Below are positions 27,560 to 36,445 of a stretch of 64,000 nt of DNA, piece by piece. Each line of letters starts with the position of its first letter. Position 1 is the stretch's first letter. The stretch is from Camelimonas abortus (lineage in GTDB: Bacteria; Pseudomonadota; Alphaproteobacteria; Rhizobiales; Beijerinckiaceae). The DNA is taken from assembly GCF_042647165.1 (NCBI RefSeq), contig NZ_JBHRUV010000019.1, one strand, 5' to 3'. The notes under the pieces are model-generated. The model searched no databases and was not told where the DNA came from. It saw only the letters and a list, made by a program, of their open reading frames with translations. Position numbers and translations under genes: made by a program.

Positions 27560-28096
27560 TCAACGCAAATTGAGCGATTTAATGCGGACATCGACCGCCA
27601 TGGGGGAAACTTTATATCTAACAGATAATAATATATTATTATAATTATATTTGTTTGCATAGTCGCGGAAATCTTCGGCGGGCATTAAAAAACCTGCCGC
27701 AAACCAGTTGGCTTCCCATTCGACGCGCCCAGTTCCATATCGACGCGCCTCTATCGGGCCGACAGATTTATTTTGGTGGCGTGGCCATAAAAAATGCACA
27801 ACCAGATGGCCAAGCTCGTGTGCAATTGTGAATCTATTTCTGAGATGGCCAGTGTGGGATGGCAAGAATATAACGAATGTGCCGTCGTCGTTAATGCGAA
27901 TTGAACCAGAGCTTGGATCGGCAACTTCACTCAAACTACGAAATTCTATGTGGCCGCCAAGTTTCTCAACTATTGGCTCGATTTCGTCTCCTGGCGTAAA
28001 TCCAAGTTGACGGGCAACGCCGCTCGCAAGCCGGTCGATTGCCGGTTTGGATAAACAAGATGCCTCTGGCGCGTTATACATCGTATCCACACCCAT
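27560..28096 (-). CDS. ImmA/IrrE-family metallopeptidase
   Basis: A 178-residue protein with the ImmA/IrrE zinc-peptidase core: HELGH at residues 93-97 and the downstream third-ligand region VEWEANWFAAGFLMP (125-139), which is the typical E..AN.FA...LMP pattern. Known members cleave repressors (ImmA with ImmR, IrrE/PprI with DdrO). Here no helix-turn-helix repressor is adjacent. Instead the next gene in the same operon is a nucleotide-cyclase-like protein. No cyclic-nucleotide-binding or membrane domain is visible. Start at 28096 is tentative; an ATG at 28081 is also possible. Both genes share the AT-rich composition, indicating acquisition together. Confidence 0.85.
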   Translation of the reverse strand: MGVDTMYNAPEASCLSKPAIDRLASGVARQLGFTPGDEIEPIVEKLGGHIEFRSLSEVADPSSGSIRINDDGTFVIFLPSHTGHLRNRFTIAHELGHLVVHFLWPRHQNKSVGPIEARRYGTGRVEWEANWFAAGFLMPAEDFRDYANKYNYNNILLSVRYKVSPMAVDVRIKSLNLR

Positions 28097-29526
28097 CCAA
28101 GCGTACAGTGCGTGGTTCAGCTTCTATGCCTCGCAATCCGCGAGTAGTCCATTCCTGTCGGTTTTCACCGCAGTTATCATTCCGCTTCTGATACAAATCC
28201 GTCTTGCAACGGACAACCTAAACCCGCGTCGTATATTCAGAATTTATGTCATATGGCACGGCCGTATGGACCGTTGTTGCGCTAAACCGCCAGAGGTCGG
28301 TGGAAGGGCACCCTCACTCATACATATCATATAATCAAGCCGGCAGCGCTACAGCGATCCCGGCGTCGCTCCTTGGCCGCGGACAAGGGTGAACGCGGAC
28401 ATGCCTGAAAACCTCTCGTTTCGCGGGCCATTCCCGTACAGCCGCCGGGTGGCGTTCCGGGCGCGATGGCGGCGACGGCGGTGACCTGCTTCCTCGTCGG
28501 CCACGCAGCCTGGAGGTCCGGCCGCCGGACACGCAGCCGCAGGCGCTGCGCAGGCGACGGCCGCGCACGCCCTGCCAGAATGTCGCCGGCGTCCTGCGGC
28601 AATATGGCCGGTGACTTCATGAGAACACTGCATGAAAACGCGGGCTGGTCCCGGAACGAATCTGCGGCAGCGCTGTTTCCTCACAGGTTAAGCGTGTCGT
28701 CCTGAGGGAAATTGTGTTTAATTCAACGGTAGAATTCTGTATTTATACTGCATTTCTGTCAGCAGGAATATATACGATCTATCTCTTTGGCTGATCCCGG
28801 CGGCCGCGCCGTCGCGCCGGCCGCCCCGCCTGTCGCTCCCATGGCGGCGTGTCGGCATGGCTCCGCCTGGGTGGGGTTTCGCGCGCCTCCTGTTCGCCGC
28901 GCCGCCCGAGCTTTCGCCGCGCGCCGCCTGCGCCGCCGCCAGGGCTGCGGCGGGCCCGTCTGGCGGCTTCCCGATGGATCTCCCCCGTGACGGCGTCCAC
29001 TGTGACGGCGCATGTGACGGCGCCGCTGTCCGCCGCGCGCCCTGCGACGTCGCCGCCGGTCCGCCGTGTGACCGGCGGCTGCTCGGCATCACGCCGGGCA
29101 ATGGCCGTCTGGCGGAAGCGCCCGGAGCCGGCGACGCCGCGCAAAAGTCACGCTCCTTCTCGCGGAAATGGGGAAGAAACGGGCACGGACGGAGGTTTTT
29201 GCGTCGCGGCTTTGTCGCCGGTTTTCACTGACGCAGCCGCAGCGAAAACACGCCGGGACGTGGAGAGCCGCCGGCAAGACGGGGAGCCGTGGCGCGGCGG
29301 CCGCGCTGACGGCGATGGCGAAGGCGCGCGCTGCGCGAACGCCTGCAGGTCGCGCAGGCAGGTGTCCGGCGCGGGACCGGTTGCAGCCGGCTCTGGCCGC
29401 GCCGTTTGGGGCCGCGCGATGCGCCGGACGCTTGACCAGGATCAATGACAGCCGCCGCCACGGGTGCGCAGAAGACCGCGCAGGGTCAACGACGCGACTG
29501 CCCCCGGGGCAGCCGGGGGGCGCCCG
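28097..29526. other. Right flank of the AT-rich segment and gene-poor stretch
   Basis: Composition is mixed up to about 28335 and then returns to host-like GC, except for an AT-rich patch at about 28700-28790. I find no recognisable gene, integrase or tRNA-fragment repeat. Short open frames on both strands are low-complexity. The right border of the island therefore cannot be placed exactly. Confidence 0.45.
28188..28216 (-). promoter_or_regulatory. Possible promoter of the ImmA/IrrE-cyclase operon
   Basis: On the minus strand TTGTCC and TATCAG are separated by 17 bases, about 90 bases before the start codon. This is a weak sigma-70-type match in the right place. Confidence 0.2.
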
Positions 29527-30885
29527 ATGAGGCCGGTCGTCAGGGTATTCTGGGGCTTTCTCGCCCTCACCGCGGTTCTGTGGCTGCTGGTGGAGGACCT
29601 GCCCGCGCCTTCCGCCGGCCTGCTGGCCATGCGCGGCTCAATGGTGCAGCTCAGCGGCGTTCTCGCCATCGGCTGCATGAGCCTGGCGGTGATTCTCGCC
29701 GCCCGCCCGCGCTGGCCCGAGCGGCTGCTGGGCGGGCTCGACCGCATGTACCGCCTGCACAAATGGCTGGGCGTCGCCGCCCTGGCGCTGGCGACCATGC
29801 ACTGGCTGTGGGCGAAGGGGCCGAAATGGGCGGCGGCTCTCGGCCTGCTGGAGCGCAGGGCGCGCGGCCCGCGCCCGCCGGCGGACGGCGAGCTGGAGCA
29901 GCTGTTCCGCTCCATGCGCGGAACCGCCGAAACCGCTGGCGAATGGGCCTTTTACGGCGTCGCGCTGCTGGTGATCGTGGCGCTGGCGCGCCGGATTCCG
30001 TATCACGTTTTCTGCAGGACCCACCGGCTGGTCGCCGTTCTCTATCTGGCGCTCGTTTTCCATGCGGTCATTCTGGCGCGCTTCAGCTACTGGACGACGC
30101 CGCTGGGGCTGCTGCTGGGGGCGCTGCTGGCGTGCGGCGCGGTCGCGGCGGCGATGTCCCTGACGCGCCGGATCGGCGCCGGGCGCAAGGTGAAGGGCGA
30201 GATCACCCGCCTGCATTATTATCCCGGCCTGCGCGTGCTGGAGGGCGAGATCGCCGTGCCGCACGGCTGGCCGGGACACCGGGCGGGGCAGTTCGCCTTC
30301 CTCAGCGGCGATCCGGCCACGGAAGATCCGCATCCCTTCACCATCGCCTCGGCCTGGGATCCGCAGGCGCGCCGCCTGAAGTTTCTCACCCGCGAGCTGG
30401 GCGATTTCACCGGCGCCCTGCGCCAGCGGCTGCGCGTGGGCCAGCGGGTGGTGGTGGAGGGGCCGTACGGCTGCTTCACCTTTGACGACGACCGCCCGGC
30501 GCAGGTCTGGGTGGCCGGCGGCATCGGCGTGACGCCGTTCATCGCCCGCATGCATGATCTCGCCCTGCGCCGGCGGGCGGGGCCGGACGCGGCGCCGCGC
30601 CAGGAGATCCACCTGTTCCACGCGACCCCGGACGACAGTCCCGAGGGCGAGGCGCGGCTGCGGCAGGACGCGGAGGCCGCCGGCGTGACGCTGCACGTCG
30701 TCAACAGCCGGCGGGACGGGCGTCTCACTGGCGAGCGCATCCGCGCCATGGCGCCCCGCTGGCGCGAGGCGAGCATCTGGTTCTGCGGCCCGCCCGCATT
30801 TGGCGCGGCCCTGCGGCGGGATTTCGCCCGTCATGGCGTGGATACGGCGCGGCGCTTTCACCAGGAGCTGTTCGACATGCGCTGA
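29527..30885 (+). CDS. Ferric-reductase-like flavocytochrome (FRD/NOX type)
   Basis: A 452-residue membrane oxidoreductase. The N-terminal 220 residues form a ferric-reductase-like membrane domain with about six helices. Two helices carry paired histidines at spacings of 14 and 13 (HKWLGVAALALATMH and HRLVAVLYLALVFH), the pattern for two stacked haems. The C-terminal half is a ferredoxin-reductase domain with FAD motif HPFTIAS, EGPYGCF, NAD(P)-binding GGIGVTPFIARM and CGPPAFG near the end. It should pass electrons from cytosolic NAD(P)H across the membrane, for example to ferric iron or oxygen. The ATG at 29527 sits after a G-rich ribosome-like site. Confidence 0.9.
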   Translation: MRPVVRVFWGFLALTAVLWLLVEDLPAPSAGLLAMRGSMVQLSGVLAIGCMSLAVILAARPRWPERLLGGLDRMYRLHKWLGVAALALATMHWLWAKGPKWAAALGLLERRARGPRPPADGELEQLFRSMRGTAETAGEWAFYGVALLVIVALARRIPYHVFCRTHRLVAVLYLALVFHAVILARFSYWTTPLGLLLGALLACGAVAAAMSLTRRIGAGRKVKGEITRLHYYPGLRVLEGEIAVPHGWPGHRAGQFAFLSGDPATEDPHPFTIASAWDPQARRLKFLTRELGDFTGALRQRLRVGQRVVVEGPYGCFTFDDDRPAQVWVAGGIGVTPFIARMHDLALRRRAGPDAAPRQEIHLFHATPDDSPEGEARLRQDAEAAGVTLHVVNSRRDGRLTGERIRAMAPRWREASIWFCGPPAFGAALRRDFARHGVDTARRFHQELFDMR

Positions 30886-30932
30886 GCCGCCGGCGCGGCG
30901 CCGCCGCGACCGGGGATTCTGCGGCGCGCACG

Positions 30933-30955
30933 AAAAAGCCGCCCGGTGGGGCGGC
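30933..30955 (-). terminator. Rho-independent terminator
   Basis: Read on the minus strand, a 7-base perfect GC stem (30938-30944 with 30949-30955, 4-base loop) is followed by five T's. It is placed for the divergent cold-shock-like gene ending at 31073. Confidence 0.75.
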
Positions 30956-31072
30956 TCTGGCGCTGCTGCGCTGCGCGGCTGTCGCCGCGGCGGGGCGCGT
31001 CGCCGGGGCAACGCGCCCGGACGCTTCCCGCTCCGGCGGTCGCCTTTGGGGAAGCCGGGCGGCTGCGCAGGA

Positions 31073-31300
31073 TCAGCAGGAGAGGGCGGCCTGTGGCGGC
31101 CGCCGGATGTCGGGGCCTGCGTCGCCGGCCTGTTCCGGCGCGGCGAGCGTGAAGCGCACGCGCTTGCCGACATGGACCGACGTGAGGCCGGCCCGGCGGA
31201 TGTCCGCGGAACTCATGAAAACACGCGCTGACCCATCGTCAGGCTGGATATAACCACAGCCCTTCAGCGGGCTGTAAAACTGAATGACGCCAGTTAACAA
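31073..31300 (-). CDS. Divergent cold-shock-domain protein
   Basis: A 75-residue protein with a cold-shock (OB-fold) domain. The RNP1-like segment reads LKGCGYIQPDDG and RNP2 reads ARVFMSSAD, both clearly altered from the usual KGFGFI and VFVH. The fold core is kept (TGVIQFYSP, VGKRVRFTL) and a 15-residue tail is added. The TTG at 31300 is supported by GGAG five bases upstream and by alignment with the neighbouring CspA. Such proteins bind single-stranded RNA or DNA; the changes may alter affinity. It lies 112 bases downstream of cspA on the same strand. Confidence 0.75.
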   Translation of the reverse strand: MLTGVIQFYSPLKGCGYIQPDDGSARVFMSSADIRRAGLTSVHVGKRVRFTLAAPEQAGDAGPDIRRPPQAALSC

Positions 31301-31376
31301 AAAAACTCCGTGTGCGTTCTTGCGTATTGTTGATTGCACGTTGGGGGGGCGGGGCGTGAGGGAGGCGCAGGCGTGA

Positions 31377-31399
31377 GGCGGCCGGACTGGCCGGCCGCC
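31377..31399 (-). terminator. GC hairpin between the two cold-shock genes
   Basis: A perfect 9-base stem (31377-31385 with 31391-31399, 5-base loop) lies shortly after the cspA stop codon. There is no T-run, so it may attenuate more than terminate. Confidence 0.45.
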
Positions 31400-31412
31400 G
31401 TCGTCTGGTTCC

Positions 31413-31622
31413 TCAGGCGGCCCTGAGGTTCTCGGCGGCGGACTTGCCCTTGCGGGGATCGGTCACGACGTCGAAGGACACCTTCTGGCCCTCATGCAGC
31501 GAGGCCATGCCGGAGCGCTCGACCGCCGAGATATGGACGAAGATGTCGGCGCCGCCGGCGTCCGGGGTAATGAAGCCGTAGCCGCGGGTGGCGTTGAAAA
31601 ACTTGACGATACCGGTGTTCAT
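31413..31622 (-). CDS. cspA: Cold-shock protein CspA-like
   Basis: A canonical 69-residue cold-shock protein, an RNA chaperone. It starts MNTGIVKFFNATRGYGFI, with RNP1 (RGYGFITPD) and RNP2 (DIFVHISAV) intact, and ends with AAENLRAA. The ATG is preceded by GAAAGGAAGT-type sequence. The roughly 130 bases upstream are less GC-rich and may hold a promoter and a long leader as in other csp genes. Confidence 0.95.
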   Translation of the reverse strand: MNTGIVKFFNATRGYGFITPDAGGADIFVHISAVERSGMASLHEGQKVSFDVVTDPRKGKSAAENLRAA

Positions 31623-31864
31623 GGCGACTTCCTTTCAAATCGACATGGAGAAACGACGTCCGGAAAACCGGACGCGGTGAGATCGAATTGAGGGAGAAAG
31701 TCGCCGGCCGCGCTGGCGGTCCGGAAAGTTCATCAGCAGTTCGATGCTTCATGCTTGTAGACGCGATTTGTGTCTTTTGCAAGGCTGCGTCGTTCACGTC
31801 GAAAAAAAATGTGTGGGGAAGGGGGAGAAGAATGGGCGCGTTCCGGAGGGCGGGGGAGGCGCGC

Positions 31865-31900
31865 GACCAGAACGCCGACCAGAACGCCGACCAGAACGCC
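31865..31900. repeat. Three perfect 12-base tandem repeats
   Basis: GACCAGAACGCC occurs three times without change at 31865-31876, 31877-31888 and 31889-31900, just past the 3' end of the Mrr-type gene. Confidence 0.9.
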
Positions 31901-31918
31901 CATGTATTGTTCCTCCGG

Positions 31919-32838
31919 CTATCCCGGTGAAAGGAAGAATACGGGGCGCAGGCGGAGCCGCGCCTTGTCCTCTTCCGTCAGCCTGTCGAACACGGCCAGC
32001 CAGTTTCTCAGCAGGTCGTCCATGTCCATCAGCTGGATATGGACGCCGATGTTGCGCGCCTCAGCGATGGCCTGTGGCGTGAATCCTCCAGACGACACGA
32101 AAAGGCCGATCTCGACGCCCGGGCGGAGTATGCCGCGCAGGGCTGCGATATCTTCCCGTCCGGCCTTCGTATCCGGCCGGTGTTTGACCTGGACCCTGAC
32201 ATGCGGCGTCGATGCGCCGAGCGGATCGGGGTATGCGAGGATATCTGCGCCTCGTCCGGGCCGCGTGACGCGATGACAGGGGTTGCGTATCCCATGCCCC
32301 GGAGCAGCGCCGCCACCAGCTCCTGAAACTCGTACGGGCCCATCGACCTGACATGGCTTTCGATTTCCGCCCGTGCTTCAGCCTCAGCGCGTTCCAGAAC
32401 AAACGCCCGTTCGCCCAGTTCCGTCGCCGTGTCCATTTGCGCCGACGCGGAACGGGCCGGCTCATCGCTGTCCGTCGCGGTTGGCGACTGTCCTGCTTTC
32501 CAGACGCGGTACCGGCGTTGCGCTTCGTCCAGGAGCTGCATCCCCGGCAAGCGTAGCGCCGCGCGACCCTCATCCGTCAGATGCCATTTCCCGTCGCTCT
32601 TCCGGATGAATCCGCCTTTGGTGGCGTCGATGGAATAAAAATGGAGGATGCTTTCCCATCTCACGTAGCCGGTCTTTTCATACTGGTACAGATCATACGC
32701 GTCCAGTCTGATTTTCCGGGCCACGGCGGCTTTTACATCACGCAAGGGGAGACTGCCGCCGCTCTCGTCAAGCGCCTCCATGGCGGCGCGCAGAAGTACG
32801 GCGGCGCGCGCCCGTGTTTTACTGGCCTGTTCCGTCAT
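31919..32838 (-). pseudogene. Mrr-type restriction endonuclease with a one-base frameshift
   Basis: The N-terminal 115 residues form a winged-helix domain (YQYEKTGYVRWESILHFYSID, ALRLPG). The catalytic domain begins MGPYEFQELVAALLRGMGY and ASRGPDE, after which the open frame loses homology near 32251-32255. Moving frame by one base restores ADILAYPDPLGAS, the Mrr nuclease core VRVQVKHRPDTKAGREDI with its Q-x-K, LFVSSGGFTPQAI, and an end at FFLSPG with a TAG at 31919. A single missing G around GACGAGGC explains it. Such enzymes cut modified DNA. Either a recent inactivation or a sequencing error; the rest of both halves is intact. GGGAGGA precedes the ATG. Confidence 0.85.
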
Positions 32839-33111
32839 TAATCCTCCCGACTCACCTTGATTTTGCTTATTGCGTCAGCTTGACAGCGACGGGCGGCGTT
32901 CAGCAAGCCGCTTTTGCGCCTCGGGTGAGGCGCGGCGCGCATCCTTTAGCCGGGAGGGGGCTTCGTGCGGTTTTCGCCGTGCGAAACAGGCCCGCGTCAG
33001 CTGGGCTGAAGGGGCGTCATGCGGATGGGGACCGGCCGGCCCGGTCGCCCGGCCGGCATTGACCGGACAGGCCCTCGCGGCGGCATGCCGTTGTTGTCGC
33101 CCTGGCGGACA

Positions 33112-33186
33112 TGGCTGGGGCGCCAGGATTCGAACCTGGGAATGGCGGTACCAAAAACCGCTGCCTTACCGCTTGGCTACGCCCCA
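33112..33186 (-). tRNA. tRNA-Gln (anticodon TTG)
   Basis: A 75-base cloverleaf on the minus strand. TGGGGCG pairs with CGCCCCA in the acceptor, the anticodon loop TTTTGGT gives TTG, the T-arm contains GGTTCGAATCC, and the 3' CCA is encoded. Confidence 0.97.
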
Positions 33187-33706
33187 ACTGGCGCGAAACA
33201 TAAGCGCGACGCGCCATGGTGACAATCGCCGGGCGGGCGCTCCGCCCGCCGCTGTGCACAAAAACGCGTCGCGGCCGCGCGTGCGCGCGCAGGAACCTGC
33301 GTGCGCACGCTGCGGCGCGCGCCTGTCCGCGCGGCGCCATCCATCACCGGAGCATCCACGCGCGTTCACATGTGCGCGTATCCGCCGCCAGACGCGCGCC
33401 CGCCTGAGGCGTGTCCGGAGGCGCTGGCGGCGGAGATGGAGCATACGACGTGGGGATTCCGCCCCCTGGCGCCGGGACGCCCTGGAAGCGGGCAGGGCGG
33501 CCGGCCGTGGCGCCAGGACGCAGGCTGGCGCCGCCACGGCGCCAGTTTTGGCGGCCAGTACAGCCCGCATCGCCCGGACAGCGCGCCCGCGTCTATTGCC
33601 TCCGGCTGCGCATGGCGGAAGACTGGCCGTGCGCGCCGCCTGAATCGCCGGCGACCGGCGGCGCAGGGCGCGGACCGCGACCGGGGCCGTACGCAGGGGG
33701 AGCAGC
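33187..33706. other. Intergenic region before the Pat-like gene
   Basis: A 520-base GC-rich gap with no recognisable gene. Frames on both strands are low-complexity. GGGGGAG precedes the downstream GTG start. Confidence 0.4.
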
Positions 33707-36445
33707 GTGAGCACATACCGTCTCGACCGGGTGTTCAGGCCCGAATCCGTCGCTGTGGTCGGCGTCAGCCGCAGGCCCAGGTCTCTCGGCCGCGTACTGC
33801 TGAACAACCTGCTCGCCGGCGGCTTTCGCGGGCCCGTCTACGCCGTCAATCCCGCCTTCACCGGCCCGGAGCACGTTATCGAAGACCTCCGCGGCGCCGC
33901 CGGCGTCAGCTTCGCCGCCTCTCTGGAGGAGCTGGCCGCCGCGCCGCCGGATCTCGTCGTCCTCGTCTCGCCCTCCGAAACCATCGTCGACAACGTCGCC
34001 ATGGCCGGCCGCATGGGCTGTTCGGCCGCCATTCTCGCGCCGCCCTCGCACGGCGTCAGCTCGCCGGAGATCGTCGCCGCCGTGCAGGCGGAGGCGCGCC
34101 GGCACGGGCTGCGTCTCATCGGCCCTGGCGGCGTCGGCGTGATCTCGCCGCGCGTGCGCCTCAACGCCTCCCTCGGGGCGCGCATGCCGGGCGTGGGCGA
34201 TCTCGCCCTCATCTCCCAGTCCGGCGCCATCGCCAACGGCCTCGTCGACTGGGCCAGCCAGCACCAGATCGGTTTCTCCGGCGTCATCTCCATCGGCGAG
34301 CAGGCCGACATCGACGTGGCCGACTGCCTCGACTATTTCGCCGCCGACGACCGCACCCGCTCCATCATCCTTTATGTGGAGGACGTGGTCGACGCCCCCA
34401 AGTTCATGGCCGCCGCCCGCGCCGCCGCCCGCGCCAAGCCGGTGGTGGTGCTCAAGCCCGGCCGGCACGAGGCGCGCCCCTCCACCGCCGACATGACCAG
34501 CGTCGCCGCCCTCGCCACCCGCGACGCCGTCCATGACGCCGCCTTCCGCCGCGCCGGCCTGCTGCGCGTGTTCGACCTCGACGAGCTGTTCTCCGCCGCC
34601 GAAACCCTGGGCCGCCAGCGGCCGTTCTATGGCCGGCGTCTCGCCATCATGGTCAACGACCGCGGCGTCGGCGCCGTCGCCCACGACCGGCTGCTTGACC
34701 TGCAGGGCGAGCTGGCGGAGCTCGCGCCGGAAACCCGCGCCCGCCTCGAGGAGGTGATGCCCGAGCGCGCGCCGGTGGCCAATCCCGTCGACACCACAGG
34801 CTACATGGACCCGGAGTCGCTGGCGAAGCTGGCGCCCGCCATCCTGCTCGACCGGGGCGTGGACGCGCTGCTGGTGATCAACATCCCCAGCGCGCTCGCC
34901 GACCCGGTGGCCAGCGCCCGCGCCCTGGTGGAGACCGTCCGGAACCACCGCCGCGGCCGGGCGCTGCACAAGCCGGTGCTGGCGGTGTGGATGTCCTCGG
35001 ACGGCGACGCCGGCCCCATCTTCGACGAGGCCGGCATTCCCCATTTCCGCACCGAGGCCGAGGCGCTCGCCGGCTTCATGCACCTGGTGCGCTACCGCGC
35101 CGCCCTCGACCTGCTGATGGAGACCCCCGACGCCCTGCCGCATGATTTCGCGCCGGACGTGGAGCAGGCCCGCGCCATTGTCGGCGGCGTCATCGCCGGC
35201 GGCCGCGAGTGGCTTGATCCGGTGGAGGTGCAGGGGCTGCTGCGCGCCTATGAGATTCCGGCCGTGCCCGCCACCTTCGTGCCGCTGGACGGCGACGTGG
35301 CCGCCGCGGCCCGCCCGCTGCTGGAGCGGGGCGAGCGGGTGGTGGTCAAGGTGGTGGCGCCGGGCGTGTTGCACCGCACCCGCATCGGCGGCGTGCGCCT
35401 CGACCTGCGCGACGAGGCCGCCGTGCGCGCCGCCGCCGCCGAGCTCATGGAGGTGGCGCAGGAGCGGCGGCTGGACGGCTTCGTCGTCCAGCCCATGGTC
35501 AGCGACCGCAAGGCCCGCGACCTCATCGTCGGCATCACCGACGACCCGCAGTTCGGCCCGGTGATCATGTTCGGCCGCGGCGGCTCCGCCGTGGCGGTGA
35601 TCAACGACGTGTCGCTGGCGCTGCCGCCCCTCGACCTGAAGCTGGCCGAGGTGCTCATCGCCCGCACCCGCGTGGCGCGCCGCCTCAAGGGCTATCGCGA
35701 CATGGAGCCGGCGGACGAGCACGCCATCCGCATGACCCTGGTGAAGCTGTCCCAGATCGCCGTGGACCTGCCGGAGGTGCGCGAGCTGGAGATCAATCCG
35801 CTGCTTTCGGACGCGCGGGGCGTGGTGGCGCTCAACGCGCGGGTGCGCGTGGCGCCCGCCCCCAAGCGGGCGCGGCGCGTCTCCGGCCATCCGCGCCTGT
35901 CGGTGCGGCCCTACCCCAAGGCGTGGGAGCGCGCCATCACCGCCCGCGACGGCCGGGTGTTCTTCGTCCGGCCGGTGCGGCCGGAAGACGAGCAGATGTT
36001 CATCGACTTCATGCGCGGCGTGTCCGAAGACGACCTGCGCCTGCGCTTCTTCGCCCCGGTGCGGGACTTCAACCACGCCTTCGTCGCCCGCCTCGTCCAG
36101 GTGGACTACGCCCGCGCCATCGCCTTCGTCGCCATGGAGGCCGCCACCGGCCGCATGGTGGGCGTGGTGCGCCTGCACGCCGATTCCAACCATGACACCG
36201 GCGAATACGCCATCATGGTCGCCTCAGACCTCAAGGGCACGGGCCTCGGCATGGAGCTGATGCGCCTCATCATCGAATGGGCGAAGGCCGACGGCATCAG
36301 CAAGGTTGTCGGCCAGGTGCTGCGCGACAACCAGGCCATGCTCGGCGTGTGCCGCAAGCTCGGCTTCTCCATCCGCGCCGACCGCGAGGACCCCTCGGTG
36401 ATGATCGCCGAACTGCCCCTGGAGAAGGCGCAGGAAACGCAATAA
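33707..36445 (+). CDS. Pat-like protein: NDP-forming acyl-CoA synthetase fused to GNAT acetyltransferase
   Basis: A 912-residue fusion. Residues 1-460 are a CoA-binding and succinyl-CoA-ligase-like region (SVAVVGVSRRP, ISQSGAIANGLVDW). Residues about 480-700 are an ATP-grasp domain. Residues about 735-905 are a GNAT acetyltransferase (VRPVRPEDEQMFIDF, DLKGTGLGMELM for acetyl-CoA binding). The phosphohistidine of active ADP-forming synthetases, normally in SHTGALA, appears replaced (TSVAALATRD). This agrees with Salmonella Pat, whose synthetase half is inactive and which acetylates lysines of metabolic enzymes such as Acs. A GTG start at 33707 has a strong ribosome site. A role in protein lysine acetylation is inferred by family. 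Confidence 0.88.
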   Translation: MSTYRLDRVFRPESVAVVGVSRRPRSLGRVLLNNLLAGGFRGPVYAVNPAFTGPEHVIEDLRGAAGVSFAASLEELAAAPPDLVVLVSPSETIVDNVAMAGRMGCSAAILAPPSHGVSSPEIVAAVQAEARRHGLRLIGPGGVGVISPRVRLNASLGARMPGVGDLALISQSGAIANGLVDWASQHQIGFSGVISIGEQADIDVADCLDYFAADDRTRSIILYVEDVVDAPKFMAAARAAARAKPVVVLKPGRHEARPSTADMTSVAALATRDAVHDAAFRRAGLLRVFDLDELFSAAETLGRQRPFYGRRLAIMVNDRGVGAVAHDRLLDLQGELAELAPETRARLEEVMPERAPVANPVDTTGYMDPESLAKLAPAILLDRGVDALLVINIPSALADPVASARALVETVRNHRRGRALHKPVLAVWMSSDGDAGPIFDEAGIPHFRTEAEALAGFMHLVRYRAALDLLMETPDALPHDFAPDVEQARAIVGGVIAGGREWLDPVEVQGLLRAYEIPAVPATFVPLDGDVAAAARPLLERGERVVVKVVAPGVLHRTRIGGVRLDLRDEAAVRAAAAELMEVAQERRLDGFVVQPMVSDRKARDLIVGITDDPQFGPVIMFGRGGSAVAVINDVSLALPPLDLKLAEVLIARTRVARRLKGYRDMEPADEHAIRMTLVKLSQIAVDLPEVRELEINPLLSDARGVVALNARVRVAPAPKRARRVSGHPRLSVRPYPKAWERAITARDGRVFFVRPVRPEDEQMFIDFMRGVSEDDLRLRFFAPVRDFNHAFVARLVQVDYARAIAFVAMEAATGRMVGVVRLHADSNHDTGEYAIMVASDLKGTGLGMELMRLIIEWAKADGISKVVGQVLRDNQAMLGVCRKLGFSIRADREDPSVMIAELPLEKAQETQ

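Noticed and set aside
26393..28096. Calling the cyclase-peptidase pair a standard Pycsar or CBASS system
   Set aside because: There is no TIR, transmembrane, phospholipase or nuclease effector and no cyclic-nucleotide-binding domain, and the cyclase motifs do not let me assign pyrimidine specificity.
28047..28334. 95-codon plus-strand frame opposite the start of the ImmA/IrrE gene
   Set aside because: It overlaps the peptidase N terminus, has no ribosome site and no recognisable domain.
33593..36193. 866-codon minus-strand frame opposite the Pat-like gene
   Set aside because: Arg/His/Gly-rich translation without domains; a shadow of the plus-strand gene.
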